Origin: Cyanoderma ruficeps
Taxonomy: Eukaryota > Chordata > Aves > Passeriformes > Timaliidae
NCBI GenBank assembly: GCA_008694505.1
Contig: VZDJ01006585.1
Span: forward strand, 11,302,944-11,366,943
Length of the DNA stretch: 64,000 nt
Direction of reading: 5' to 3'
The translations under genes and the position numbers were made by a program. The notes below the pieces were generated by a model. That model did no database searches and had not been told where the DNA came from. It worked only from the letters and a program-made list of their open reading frames with translations. Shown here in pieces: positions 36,471-49,943 of this stretch. Within the stretch, counting starts at the first letter, position 1. The number at the start of each line of letters is the position of its first letter.

Positions 36471-39400
36471 TCACATGATTGTGGTGTAGAATGTATGCTT
36501 TATATAGATACAATTTTACTATCACTCTTTAATACCAAAGAACAGAGAATGATCTTTGACTATATTCAGAGGGAAAATTTTGAATTTGCAGAAATGGCAG
36601 AAAAAAATTGATTAAATATTTCACCAGTGGAACCCAAATGTATTATTTCTTTCTCAAAACACTATGTCTTATATTGCAAATAGGACAGATAGACAACTAA
36701 TGCAATACAATATCTCCGTACAGAATTCACAGATCTCTGATAACATGATAATAATTAAAATTTCATACATATGTTGAAAGTATATGTTGTGATTATTCTG
36801 TTTGATATTGCTATAGAATATCCCTTCCTTTAATTCTTTTTTCTGCAATAATAGAACTCACAAGAGATGAAATTATTTTAATTCAGTCTTGATTGCATGG
36901 TAGACCACCTGTTTTAATTCCTCTGGCCACTGTCAAATTTTTTGGTGAGATGGCTTTAGACAGCAGCAATGGTTTGCATTTGGGTGTCTTTTTAAGACAG
37001 AAATACTAACATGTTTAAGCTACACAACTTACTTTTTTTTATTTGACAGATCAGAGGCAGTCCCATTAAAATAAGATATATGCTTTTACATTAGCCTGAC
37101 AAGGGATTACACTAAATAAAATGTTTTTGACTGGCATGAGTTTCCTATTACTCAGTTTGTCCTTTGCTGCCAGAACAGGGATATAAAAAACTACATAACA
37201 TGAAAAGTCCTTGTCCTTGAGCTCCTTGACATTACTTGGAGGCCAGCAGTCCTGAAAATCATATGTATTCTTTATTTAGATTTTGCTAGTATGCTGTTTT
37301 CTGATCATAATACTAATATGTAAATCCATATATTTCTCAGAAATAAATACTGTCCCAACTGATAGTTCACTAACAGTTTTGTATTGATATTTTTGCACAT
37401 GCGTAGAGCTGTTCTTTCAACCACAGATACAACCTAAAAATAGTTGATATTCAACATAGATATATTATGTTTCTGTCGTATTTTATTTCTCTGCTGAGTC
37501 AGAAAGTAAAGGCTGATGAAATTGGGCTCTTCCATGACAATTTTACTCTAAAAAGAGTGATATTGAATAAGGTCACCAGTGGAACTGCTCAATTATCAGC
37601 TCTGCTCTCAGATGGACAGTTCATGGTCTTGTTTCTAATGTGATCAACATTACATCATTTAACACTTCTGTGACCTTCAAAAAGATTCAGTCCTTGTCAA
37701 TCAAACTAAAGAAGAACCTCAGTCCACACAGAAAGAATTATATGGGCCACCAAATAGCCTGTCTTTTTAAAATAAGCCAAAAGGAAAGGAAAGGTTCACT
37801 CCTGCTCCAGAGAACATACAATATGTGTCCTGATTGGAAATCACTCTCACCACTTCATTTCATGTGTAGTGGTAAGGAGACATCAGAGTTCCTCATCAGG
37901 AAGAGCCAAAGGCTAAAAAAGACCTACCCATCTCACAGAATCTTTCAGCCCATAGCAACAAAGTGTTGCTCCTTTATCCCACTGAAAAGAAAAATCAAAT
38001 TGTGGTTCAGAGAGGGACAAAATAATTCACAATTAAATCTAGACTTTGCACAACTTACTCCTGGTTTTGAATCAGCAGCTCAAGCAGTCCTTCAGTTTCC
38101 ATGGTGTCAGAGGTTTCTGCCTCACCAAATCAAAAGTGTGAAATAATTATGCTTTACATCTAACAACTCAAGTGGGTTCACACCGGCCACCGACTTGCAG
38201 ACACTGAATGTCTAACTCCTTTGATCAAACTATACGAGCTCATTAAGCAATATTTTCTCTATAATTTTTTGTATGTAAACATTGAACAAAAGGCTAAATA
38301 TTGTGCCAGAGAAGAACTGAATACTGCACAGCAGGGTTTGATGATAGCAGCCAATTGCCTCCCCTGCAGTTGGAAGACAGTTTGGATAACTATTCCAAAG
38401 ATTAATGAGCAATCAGTTCTAAATTAAACCAAGACCTATGTTTAAATCTTTCTCGCTCACACCCTTTACAAGTCTAAATTTGAGTAACACTCACAGAGAT
38501 AAAATGCAGTATTTGGCTTTGTGTGTTGTAGAACATTATTAGCAGAGTGAAAAATTGCTTCTTCAACATTTCCTTCACATTTTTCAGCTTTTATTTTCCT
38601 GAACAATTGGAAAATAAATGGACCATGATGAGGTTTGCTGCTTCTGCACCAGGCTATAAACAGAAGCTTCCTGTCACTCATTCCTAGAAACTATACAATC
38701 TCATTTTGGAACTGGAACAGAAGTATTAGATCTGTGAGGCTCATGACTTCTGATGCACCATTTAAATACTGAGCTCGGTTTTTAACGACTGACGAGGCAT
38801 TTGAGTAGTGTGAAATAAATACAATAGCGAACAACATGAAGGAGAGTCATTAGAGGGCTTTGCAGCAGCTCAGGAAATATCACTTTGTTTGTGTCTATGC
38901 AGTCTCTGTAACTGCACCTTTCCCTCTCTACCAGTTCACTTTCGAAGTGTAGCACTGATACAGTAAACAATATTGATTAGGTTATGTATTGGGTGCACAT
39001 GTGAGCAAGCATGTAACATTTGTCACATATTGTAAGTAGCAAGGTAGTTTTTAGAGTAGTCTAAGTAAAGGTGTGTTAGGATAAGAACATAGCCACTTCT
39101 TGATAGATGGCAGAACTAACAGAAATCCATTTCTTACACATTTCTCTTCTAATTTCCTAGCTAACATTTTCCCTTCCTCTTCCTTTAAATCCAGTCTTCA
39201 AAAAGTAGGAATGAAGCAGGAATTCAAAGACACCTCAGAGACTGTCAAAGAGATCAGACGTGCAAAAGCTACTCTCTAAGAAAACTTTCAGAACACATTG
39301 ATTTGACGGATATTTTCCTTCTTGTGTGAATTTGCCTCATTTTTCCACTCATGGATTATTATTCATGTATGAATGCAGGAATCAAACATATATACCATCA

Positions 39401-39663
39401 AATTGGGGTTTTCACCTGTTGCCTGTTTTGGGTAAAGAGCAAAAGCACAGAAGATAGTTTTGCAGATTTAAATCTCCTAAGGTTCTAAATTTATTGAGAT
39501 TAATTAAGATACAATGAATCAGAGTAAAGAGGATTAAGAATGTAAGAGATTTTGGCAAATTCATTAAAAAAATTACCACAGTCATACTGGTTGTTTTGAT
39601 GCTAAATAGTAGAGGGGGTTAAAGTAGTGTATATAAGCTTCCAACAAAAGGCTTTCTGTTCAA
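36471..39663. other. AT-rich unique sequence, possible conserved patch at 38460-38970
   Basis: No repeat family recognised. A 168-residue plus-strand open frame at 37640-38146 has no recognisable motif and is probably chance. The patch 38460-38970 keeps CpGs (see findings). Confidence 0.5.
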
Positions 39664-39688
39664 TGAAAAAACAAAACAAAACAAAAAA
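39664..39688. repeat. (AAAAC)n short repeat
   Basis: About four AAAAC units. Confidence 0.8.
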
Positions 39689-40423
39689 CTGTGACAATTA
39701 CAACATACTACAACTGCATTACAATACAGCTATTGCAGGTCAACCAGGTGATGGTGGTTAGATGAAATATGATATCTATTGTGGAGTTCAGCTGTTATCT
39801 CGAAATACACTCTTGAGCACTGTGAAATAGATAAGAGTAAGCTTTTCTGAGGTGGTGGAAAATACATGAACTGATTTAACCTACTTAGTATTGACAATGT
39901 GTTAATCGTTATACAAAAGACAGGAACCTTCAAAAGTCTTGTGTTTTTCCTATCTGGAAAAATCATTTATGACCAACTTCTGATAATTTCCATATAATCA
40001 TGTAAAAGCTATTTTTTTTAAGCATACCTACATATTTTTTATTTAAAACTGCAATCATTATTAAAGTCAAGCCGGAGAGTTGAAATCTCAGTGAAATTAA
40101 TTGCAATCTGGGACTGATAGGTGTTGCAAGCTACATAACCCTGCTAGAATGTCTGTCATTACTAGGAACATACTAAAATATTCAATCTAGATATTCAGTC
40201 TAGACTGGGATATTCGTTGCTCACCCCAACTGGTTAATGGACCTCTGAACTGGAGTAATATATCTGTGTTAATCTTTTCAGCATTCCTGGGATACAGGAA
40301 CTTTAAGTCTGTGTTCAGTTTCCTGTCAGGAGTTATCATTTAGGCATATAGCTGTGCAAAAAAAATCCCAGTTCTTCTAGACCCAAGATACACCATCTTA
40401 ACAGTTTCTCTACTAAACTCACA
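39689..40423. other. AT-rich unique sequence with a 13-bp tandem duplication
   Basis: ATATTCAATCTAG at 40178-40190 is followed directly by ATATTCAGTCTAG at 40191-40203. Otherwise nothing was recognised. Confidence 0.55.
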
Positions 40424-40496
40424 TGCATATATATACATATAGACATATACATATCTATATATAAATGCATATATATGTGTGTGTGTGTATATATAA
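40424..40496. repeat. compound TA/TG microsatellite
   Basis: ATAT, ACAT and CTAT units are followed by a (TG)6 run and more TATA. Confidence 0.85.
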
Positions 40497-43400
40497 AACA
40501 ATTGAAGAAAAAAATATGAGATAAGACCAGAGTGCAGTCATCACCAAAAAAAAAGCAGAGACTGTATCTGGTATCTTGATATTTTGATTTTGTATGTGTC
40601 AGAATCTCCTGCACATCTAGTTTCACATACAGCTTTCTGTACATGTCTGGTTTCAGTATATAAATGCTAAACAAGGACGAAAAACCTCTCTGTATTACAT
40701 AGTCTTTGAGTGTTTTCTTGGAAAACACCACATGCTGGAGAGACCACTACAAATTTTTGTGAAGGTATTTTCATACAGCTCACCACATGAAATGTTTATT
40801 ATTGGTAGCTTAAGTTTTCCTGTCAAAAGTTAATGTAAGAAATTTATTTATCCATCACTACTTAATAATACAAACAAGAAATATGAGTCATAAATAGGGA
40901 GACAGACAAAAGTAAGTTATTGTTTTTAAAAGACTCATGTTCTCATTATTTTATCACCATCGTGTTAGAGAAATTACTGTTTTATATTCAAATAAATGAA
41001 AAGGAATGGAAAATGAAAAACGAAAATTGTCTGTGATAGAGATTCAGACTTTAATAAGCAAACATGTTGTACAATGGTTATTAATTTCCTTTAAAACCAA
41101 GAATGCCCTTTTCTCACACACAGATTATAGTTTGTATTTTGATTTTCATTACTTGCTGGTGCTTATTTACTCTGGGTGATTGGTTATTCAAGCATGTCAA
41201 GAATATACCATTTTACAAGATTGGTCCCAGCATTACAGTGAGTTTTCAGAAATGTAATCTGATTCTCTTATATACCACAATTGAAAGCTCAAGACCTTTA
41301 TTCACTTACTACTCTAACTACCTTGCTGTCCCACTGTAGTTTCCACAAGAACAGCAAGTCCTGTGCTTCTCTAATTGGCACTTCCTTGCCAGCCCTCTGT
41401 CCCATTCATCATCTCTGTCCACAAATGGTCAGCTCTGAAGGGCAGATCAGCCACAAGTCTCCAGAGAAGTCACAGATGAGACACACAAGGATAAAGAAAA
41501 AAACCAAAAAAAAACCCCAGGGACACTGCTAAAGGAAAGGACAAAAAAAGACTGAGCAAACAAGTGAGCTAAGAAGAGATTAGGAGAAGAACGTGTCAGA
41601 ACAGATTAATTTGAAGAGAGGAAGCATAAGGCATTATATTAGGAATTTTTATGGAATAGCTAGAGAGACAAGTCAACAAGATATAAAGAGGAGAGAAAGG
41701 AGAGGTGAACAAAATGAGCAAAGCCTTTCAAAGTGTGTCAAAATAGCCCTAGAGTAAAACTAAAAGAAACCTGCAAGAAAAAGGAAGGATGAAGTAAGTG
41801 GTAAGCATAAAGAAGGAAGGACTTGGTGATAAAATACTAAATGAGGAATTTATGTAGGAATGTAAATTATTGGTTAAATGCATTGGCTGAAGTACACTGT
41901 ATCCTGACAGACTAGAACATCACCTTCAAAATGTAATTGCAATGTCACTTGCAGTAAAGACCAAATAAATTATATGTCACTTTACTCAGAGGAGGCAAAG
42001 TTCAATTTGCCTACACTGCTGAGAAGCTTGCTCAGAGCCTACATTTACTTTCCTTTGTAAAGACCAATCAGCTAATGTTGAATCATATTTTAATGAATGT
42101 AATTAATATCCACAGGCTTAAATAGTTATATTTTTGTACATAGCTATCCTGAATGTTTGTGGCCCAAGATTTATGATCTGATTGTTGAAAATATTTTATT
42201 TTCCTGAAAATTAAACACTTTGTGAACATTGGCTGAATTTTAGCTTTCAATTCTCATGGGAGTTTATAAGGAATTTGAAAATATATAGTTAACACAAAGG
42301 TTAATCAAAGGTTAATAGTTCTTACAACTGAGCAGAGTGGTTTGAAAATAGGGACAGTTTAGTAGTGTTTTCAGATGTTAACTCATTTCAGCTGGCAATC
42401 TCTAAGGGCTGCAAAGTGACTCTCTTATCTCTGTTTCTCAGTTGAAAACAGTCTAGTGACATAGTAGGGCATTAGTGTCTAATCAATTTGACATCAGTTA
42501 GAGAAAAAGTACAAAAAGCTATATTTAGCAAATCAAAAGTGATCTATACAAAAAGTATTACACAGATTAAACTCCTATATAGATGCTGAAAATGAGTAAT
42601 TAACCCTGAAAATAGTGGGCAAATTTCTTAACTTGAAACAGTTGTTACCCTACTAATTGTAGATATGCTGATATTTTACATAGGATTATAAAAGTCAGAA
42701 TATGTAGAAAACAAAATAAAGACACAGAAATAAATCAGGAAATCTAGATCCATGTATGTTTGTGTTACTGACACATGCAATACATTTAACGTTCTTTGAA
42801 AAAAAAATCTTAAAAATGTGTAAAATGAAGTGTTTATATGGGAAACTTTTAAGAAAAACATATTAAATTAAGTCATAAATCACAATATTTTCAATTCTAC
42901 AAAGAAAGGAAAAAGGATTAGAAACTGCTCAATCTTGACAGATCACACAGAACCCAGGTTTAGCATCTTGTTTGCCTGAACAGATGTGACTCTTTTTGCT
43001 GCTTCTTTACAAAAGGATATGCTAGAAACATTTCTGGGAGGTGCTGTCAATTTACTCCATATAAACAATTAAAAATTAATGGAAAGAGAAACAGAAAGCT
43101 GTATATTTATCTCCTGGGTAGATGCTCTAATCATCAGGCAATAGCAATGTTTTCACTCTTGGGTCCTATAAGTATTTGAATAACTTCCTACATTGAGCAG
43201 AATGTCTGCAACGAGATGTACTGAATAAAATTCAAGCCTAAAATCATTAGACTCTAACATTTAGGAACCTGTACTGAAAAATTTAAAACAAAAAAAAAAT
43301 CATTTAAAGCTCCTGAGACACTGAATGGATATTGCTCTTTCTTCCTTGTTGAAAGTTTAGCCGCTGAAATTTTGTGTAAAAAGAAGGGCAGAACATCTTT

Positions 43401-44670
43401 CTTAGCTCAAAATAATCACAAATAGTTTGAGAAAAGTGGAAACACAAATTTCAAGCATAATGATAATTGAAACAAACATCAGCTACAGAGAAAGCAATCT
43501 GAGAAAATACAGAAGAAAGGGAAAATCTTAGATTCATCCCTTCAGTTATTCTGTAGCAGACATTGCACTGGTGATAGAAAAAGGTGAATTAGAAGATATT
43601 TGGCTAGCTATTCCATTTTCAGATACTGTAGCAATAATATAGCTTGACTAGTTTTATCATGAAGGAATAGAGTGTGATTAAGATCAGGCCACTGACATGA
43701 TTACACCCTCACAATCAATATCACTGGACATCCTCTGTGCTTCTCCAATGTGCACTAATACTGGATAAACAGGTACCCATCAGAAAGCCAGCCAAAAACC
43801 ACAAAGGAGAGGAAACAGATATACTCTGCATCTCACTCTCCCCCTAAACTGCACTGATCTCTAATGAAGTAAAGGGGAAATAAAAACAAACAGCATAACT
43901 GAGGAAAGACAACTAACCTCTAAAGAAATGGGGGAAGTGTGTGTATTTGTATTTTGTTTCTTAATTCCTTTATAGCTAGGAGATTTTTTTAATGGGATTT
44001 TCTATTTACTTCTTATTTCTGAAAAAATGTTATGAGAAAAGTCTTAGTAGGTAAAGCTAAATTTATCTTACTAATTACTGAATAGTGAACCTTAGAAATA
44101 TATTGTCTGAAACTGGCTTAATAAAAAAACCTGTATATTAGTTATAAATACCCAGTACTGTCTCTGATATACATATATTTACTATTAGGATTTTATATCA
44201 GCTGCTAGTATGCTATTCAGTCTTTTTATATAAACCAGAAAATTTAGGCATCTAAATGATTTCTATATCAGACTAAACTGGGCAAACTCAGAATGTCAGG
44301 CAAAAAATTGGCATCAAATTTAAGACATCCTGGCAAAGGTTAAGAATTGATTTGAAGACAGGACCTCCAGAAAAGCTGGTTTAAAGCTGACCAAAAGTTT
44401 AGGCCAACAATATTCACTATTACTTGAATTTTTGGATTTTTATTCCTTTCTCTCTTCTCTCCAGATCAGTCAAGCAATACCTTACATTTTGCAAATGAAA
44501 GCAAAAGCATGAGGAAAAAATGGCATTTTAAAAAGGATATTGCATTGCTTGGATGACACCACAGATTATGCCCATTACGATCAGATGGGAAAGTCATGGT
44601 ACTGGTTACTTTGATACCACATAGTCACAACTATTGAACAGTGCTGACTTTTAAAATTATTTTAAGGTAC
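40497..44670. other. AT-rich unique sequence, nothing recognised
   Basis: About 4.2 kb without a recognisable repeat family, RNA gene or exon. A purine-rich stretch spans about 41500-41830. Confidence 0.5.
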
Positions 44671-44685
44671 TTTTTTTTTTTTTTT
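44671..44685. repeat. poly-T run
   Basis: Fifteen consecutive T. Confidence 0.9.
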
Positions 44686-47600
44686 CCCTCATGGACTTTA
44701 TTCAAATCTTACAATGACAATAACCAAGCAAGCTGTTCTACACATGAGTCACAATTCAGAGTTTTAAAACTTTTTTCTTTTTTCACTACTAACACAGGAA
44801 TTAAGTTTTTGTCTTTCTGTTCTACTGCACAGGAAAATTTGAAAAGTTATAAGATTAGAAGAAAAGGGTACATTTGCACTTTAATCACTTGTCTGGATTT
44901 GCTGCACATAAATCAGACAGTCAAACCCCATCAGCATACCAGAAATTTTACTCATAGCCTTTCACTGACAGTACTTAACAATCTTATACATTTTGTGGTT
45001 TATGTCACAGAAATTTATGGAATCTGGTTTTAGGGGTCTATTTTTTCCCTTTTCTTTTTAAAGTTTGGAGTTAGAATAAAGGGAAGAAGAGAAAAAAAAG
45101 ACCTTTACTTTTGTTATTTGTTGGGAAAAAAAGTTTTAAACGCAAACAATTATGAAAAACCCTTAAATGAAAATGTACTGTAAAATATTACTAGACAAAA
45201 AAAAAACAAAAACCAAAACCAAGTAAATCAGGTTATTCACTGAAAATGCCAGATACACTTATTTGACTGTAGGTATGCACTGGAATTATTCAGTCTAAGA
45301 CAGGACTGCTTCATGTCTACATGCTAGCACAGACACCCAGCAATCCTCAATAAGCCTTCCTGACAAAACTCCTTCACAGACCTGGCTAACTTTCAGGAAA
45401 TATATAATTACCTAAAGTTCTGTTGTATAATTCTATGAATCCTGTACAATTTGTAATCACTCCCAGAGCACTGTAAGTAGGTGTTGGTGAGAGATTTAGT
45501 TGGTCATCCTCTTATACAAATGCTGTAATTACTGGTTACTTCTCAGGGAGAGGAGGTGGAGATGGTCCTTAGGAACAGAAAGTTGCCCTTCCCTCTTGGA
45601 GTGCAAGCTAGTTAAATACTGGAATATGTAGGGTTGAACTGTTCTCTGTCTTAAAATCTTATCATCTTACTGCATCTTTATAATCAGTACATATATATTT
45701 CTCATTTCTTAATGCTTAAATTGAGCTTTTGTGGAATATTAAGTTTATATGTACACAGTAAAATTTTTGTGTATCACAAATGCCATGTGATTGCAAAAAG
45801 ATTGATAGACATTGATTAGATTTGTTAAGTTGGTAGAAGAAAAGTAAAGAAAAAATTAAATGTGTTCCAAAGTACGACAAACAAAAAAAAATCCTGTTAC
45901 AAATTTTCTTCATTATCTTTGGAAAGCTCATAAATATCTACCACCATAACCTAATAGTTCCGACTAGTTTCTAATAAAAGAAATTCTGAGAGACAGACTT
46001 GACAGCACAAGCTTGGCAGAGAAGCATCATCCAACATATATTATTTTAAGGCTTAACAGCACTTTTTTAGTCTCTTATTTGATCTCATATTCAAAAGCAG
46101 TAGAGATTCACCAAACAATTTCTTTTTTCATATTTTTGTGTATAAAATTCCTCACTATCTTTAAATAAAACAAATTACAACAACATTTCAGAAGGAGTGG
46201 TTGTTATTGCTTGTTGGTGAATTGTGCCTGTGGTTAAATAACTTCATCTTCAAAAGTGTCATTCAATTTTCCTTATAATTCTCTTCCTCTTAGAAAGATT
46301 TTAAAAAGAAACAACTAATGAGAGAAATAAAGGAATAATCATTACCAACACTGATACATTTGATATAAAAATACAGTAAATATGGTGAGTTTCATAACAA
46401 CTGAATTTTTGAGTGTTCTTTACGTTATTTTCATTATATTATTTATCAAATTCTACCACATATATGCATCTTCAGCAGCTCATGTTTCTTCATAAAGATG
46501 TCCCTCCATGGTTTTTGTTTTTCTGAGAAAAAAAGTCACATTATACCATATAATTTTTACAGCATAACTATTTTGAAACTACTATTTTAAAAAGACATTA
46601 ACCCAGAACAGTGAGTACAAATAACACCTGTCTGAAAAGATATGACAGTCTACATTTTTCCTCAGTACACCGAAACTAATCTGCCTGGCAGATAGCTTCT
46701 AAGACAGATCACATCTCCCATTGAGAAAAAGGTATCTGCTTTTCTTTACAAGCACGTCCTTTAAACACCTCCACCATTTCCACAGTCTGCTGGCGTCTGT
46801 GGCTAGGTAGGGATTAAAATCTGCCTGGCAGTCACTCATATTAATTCCACCGAGGAGTGGCAAAGTCAAATGGTGCACCACTGCCAAGGCTTGAGTGGCA
46901 CTGCTTCCGCACAGCCAGCTTCCCCAGGGATTGACTGCTACCACAGCAGCAGAGAATCTCTCTGCTAATCTCCTCTAACTGTTGTTGACCTATCTCTGCC
47001 TTCCACTCCCAAGTATACAATAAATCAAGCGCATTTTACATGAAAAATGAAGTAATTACTCAGTGAATCCAATGGCTAATTGCGCACGGAAGCCTCTGGG
47101 AGACATGGGACAAATCCATGTCAGATTTCGAAAGGCAAAGAAAAAGTAAACCAAGTTAATAACTCCTCAGATACTGACAGACTGAAAGGGATTGAAATGC
47201 ACCATTTCTTCAAAGAAACCAATGCGCTGCTTAAGGGAAATGGAAAATTCTAGCTATATAGTTTAACATTACAGCAACAGCAGGAGTGATTTAGAGGAAA
47301 CATTGTACCAAAAGCAACACAGTTTCTGGATAAAAATGTCGTGGGGCTGAAGCTTCTTATGTCAGATATCATTATTACACGTTATTTAAAGTAAAATTCT
47401 CTTTTTTAATATCCTCCTTTCTTTCCACCTACTCTGCAACTGTGTACTTCTGAGTCCCATAATTTCTCATTCAATTTAATTCAGTTCAGTTGCTCCCTCT
47501 CCCCAGCTTCTCTCTCAATTGCTCCTTATCCAGGGAAACCTTCCTTAAACTCCTATTACAAATGCAGCAGTCTGGCTGCTTAAATGCCATGTACCTGAGC

Positions 47601-49903
47601 TTGCCGGTTTTCTCAGCTGCATTGTGGAGGGAGAGGAGAAAAGGGACTGGGACAGAGACAAAGCAGGTGAAAAATAAATCCCCTTGCTCCCATTTGAGTT
47701 CCTAGCCAGTCTTTTCTCAAAGCAGATCACAGCAGGTGTGATTAGTTTCACCTGTGCAGCTCTGACCTGAATGAAGCATTTTTTTGATGTATTTAAGCAG
47801 AGCATCTCATCATCTGGACAGCAGTAGGAACTGTAAGTGATGAAAACATGCTCAGTGACTTTTTTAGAGGTAACAGTAGTGAACTTCTGGTAAGTATCTA
47901 CTGAACATATGTGCTTTTTCAACTTGGCTAAATTTGCTTGGATTGTCACAGGATAGCAAAAGAAACATTCATGACACAAATGCCACTCCTCTGCCAAGTT
48001 TCAAGGTCACTTACAATTTAGCTTTGAAAAGCAACACATTTTTCTGCAGCCTAGATGCTGTAAACAGCTGAACCATTTTGGCGGACTTTTCTCTAGTCAT
48101 GGTCCTGACACAACTAGCCAGAATGGAAAATTTCATCCTAAATCGTTACAGAGCCTGCCAAGCCTAAAGTGTTTAATATGAGATGTTATTTCTTAGATGC
48201 TCCCACAGAGTCACCTTCATCTCGTACAGCTACAGGGCTTTGCTGGGGTCTTGCCCACAGTTCAAGACACCATCAGTAGGATACAGCTGTTGACTTCTTT
48301 TTAGTACAGGGGAAAAAGAGAAAAAAAAATGTTCAAAACCAAAAACTTTTCAGTTAGTGCTTTAAAAAAACAACATTAAAAAAATTGCAGTGACTCTTGG
48401 AAATTAAATTTGGATGTCTGCACTTCTCTTCCCTTTATTGATAAGACTTGTCAGTGGGGGCTACAAGCCTAGTTACATTAGGGGAGATAATACCATGAGA
48501 GCGAAAAAGGGGAACTGAAATCTCTTCCCTACAGTTGCTTTAGCTACCACAAATAAAGCACATTTAGATTTGAAAGGTTTGATTTTAATTCAGCAGCAGA
48601 ACTTCAAGATTTGTTAAAAGTAGAGGAGACAGGAGACATTTGCCCAAGAGTTAAAGTGTTTTAATACACAGAAATATTTAAAAATAAAGAGCAAAAAGCT
48701 CTTGGGCATTGTGAGATCTGAGTAATTGGATTTGATCAGATAAAGAGGAAGGCAATTATTTACATAACAACAAAAAAATCCACAGAGAAAAAATAATCTT
48801 CCTTTCATGATATCTTAGAAACAATCGGACATCAAACATTACTTTCATGCAGCCATGTTTTATTGTCTCCTTAGGCTCAATCAACTTGCACGGATGAGCT
48901 GGAGATACTCAGAAATTAAAACTTCAGTCGTGCTATCTATGTTTCCTTAAGTTCTCATCAGAAAGTTTAACTTTGTTGTATAAAATACTTCCTTATCTAA
49001 AGCAAAAACAATTTCCTTTCCTTTTAACACAGCAAAAGACACATGTCACTTGTTAGCACATGCCACATGTTGACACATAATGGATGATGCAGGTATTATT
49101 ACAGTTGTTGCAGCAAAGGTGTTAAATTTGGAAAAATTGCACCAATCAATACTACAAGGTGAATAGACAGATGGACACATTCAGCGGACATTTTACCACA
49201 TACGTGTGTGCTAGAAAGAAGATTACTCCTTCCTCTTGCCTCTTTTTAATAAATACTTTCTCAACATAGCTCAAATTCAGTTCATTTGGCCTCTCAAATC
49301 AAAATTTCTGACATCACTTCAAAACACCTGAATGTCACTGTGTGCACCTCAAACTTGAGACGACAGGAAAGACAGGAGTAACCTACTCTGATGCATTCAT
49401 ATGCCTCATGGGTAGGAGGAAAAATTATATTTTACTCTGGTGTTAATTGGTTAGACAGAGGAAGGACATTTAAAAGAAGAAGGTAAATTACTTTTCTCTG
49501 AGCTTTGTGCTGACATGGCTGGCACTTCAGTTAGCCTGACTACATATATACGAGCCAGAAACACAGAAACAATACAGAGAATCAATGTGGCAATATATTA
49601 GTGTCACCAAAAGACTGGGTGTGGGATGAGGGGAGGGAATGCTTATATTTCTAAATTGGTCTGAAAAACTTTAATGCTGTACAAAACAGCCCTTCTTTAT
49701 CCCAAAATATTCCAATTTAAAATTTTGGAGAATGAGTATTTTTTCTTAATTATACTCTAGACTGACATCTACACAATTACACATATTTACATTATCAAAG
49801 CCCAGCAATGTCATGTTAAGTCCTAAATATATTTTTGCATTTACATATATTAATTTTTTTTGAGAAAATATCTTGCCACTAAGGAAATTAAAATTAATGC
49901 AAT
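44686..49903. other. AT-rich unique sequence, possible conserved patch at 46680-47360
   Basis: No repeat family recognised. The patch 46680-47360 is GC-richer, keeps CpGs, and carries palindromic homeodomain-type motifs (see findings). The open frame on the minus strand at 47545-47997 has no recognisable domain. Confidence 0.5.
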
Positions 49904-49943
49904 AAATATACTAATAGTAAATATATTAATAGTAAATATACTA
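49904..49943. repeat. 15-bp tandem repeat, about 2.7 copies
   Basis: AAATATACTAATAGT at 49904-49918 is followed by a copy with one change at 49919-49933 and a partial third copy. Confidence 0.85.

Noticed and set aside
37640..38146. 168-residue plus-strand open frame
   Set aside because: No recognisable motif, biased composition, no splice or start context, and a length that is possible by chance in 64 kb read in six frames. Not called a gene.
47868..47889. Possible 22-nt microexon before GTAAGT
   Set aside because: The acceptor has a poor pyrimidine tract and the length is not a multiple of three.
47545..47997. 150-residue minus-strand open frame
   Set aside because: No domain or signal recognised and Ser/Lys/Thr-rich. 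Overlaps repeat-free DNA where chance frames of this size are expected.
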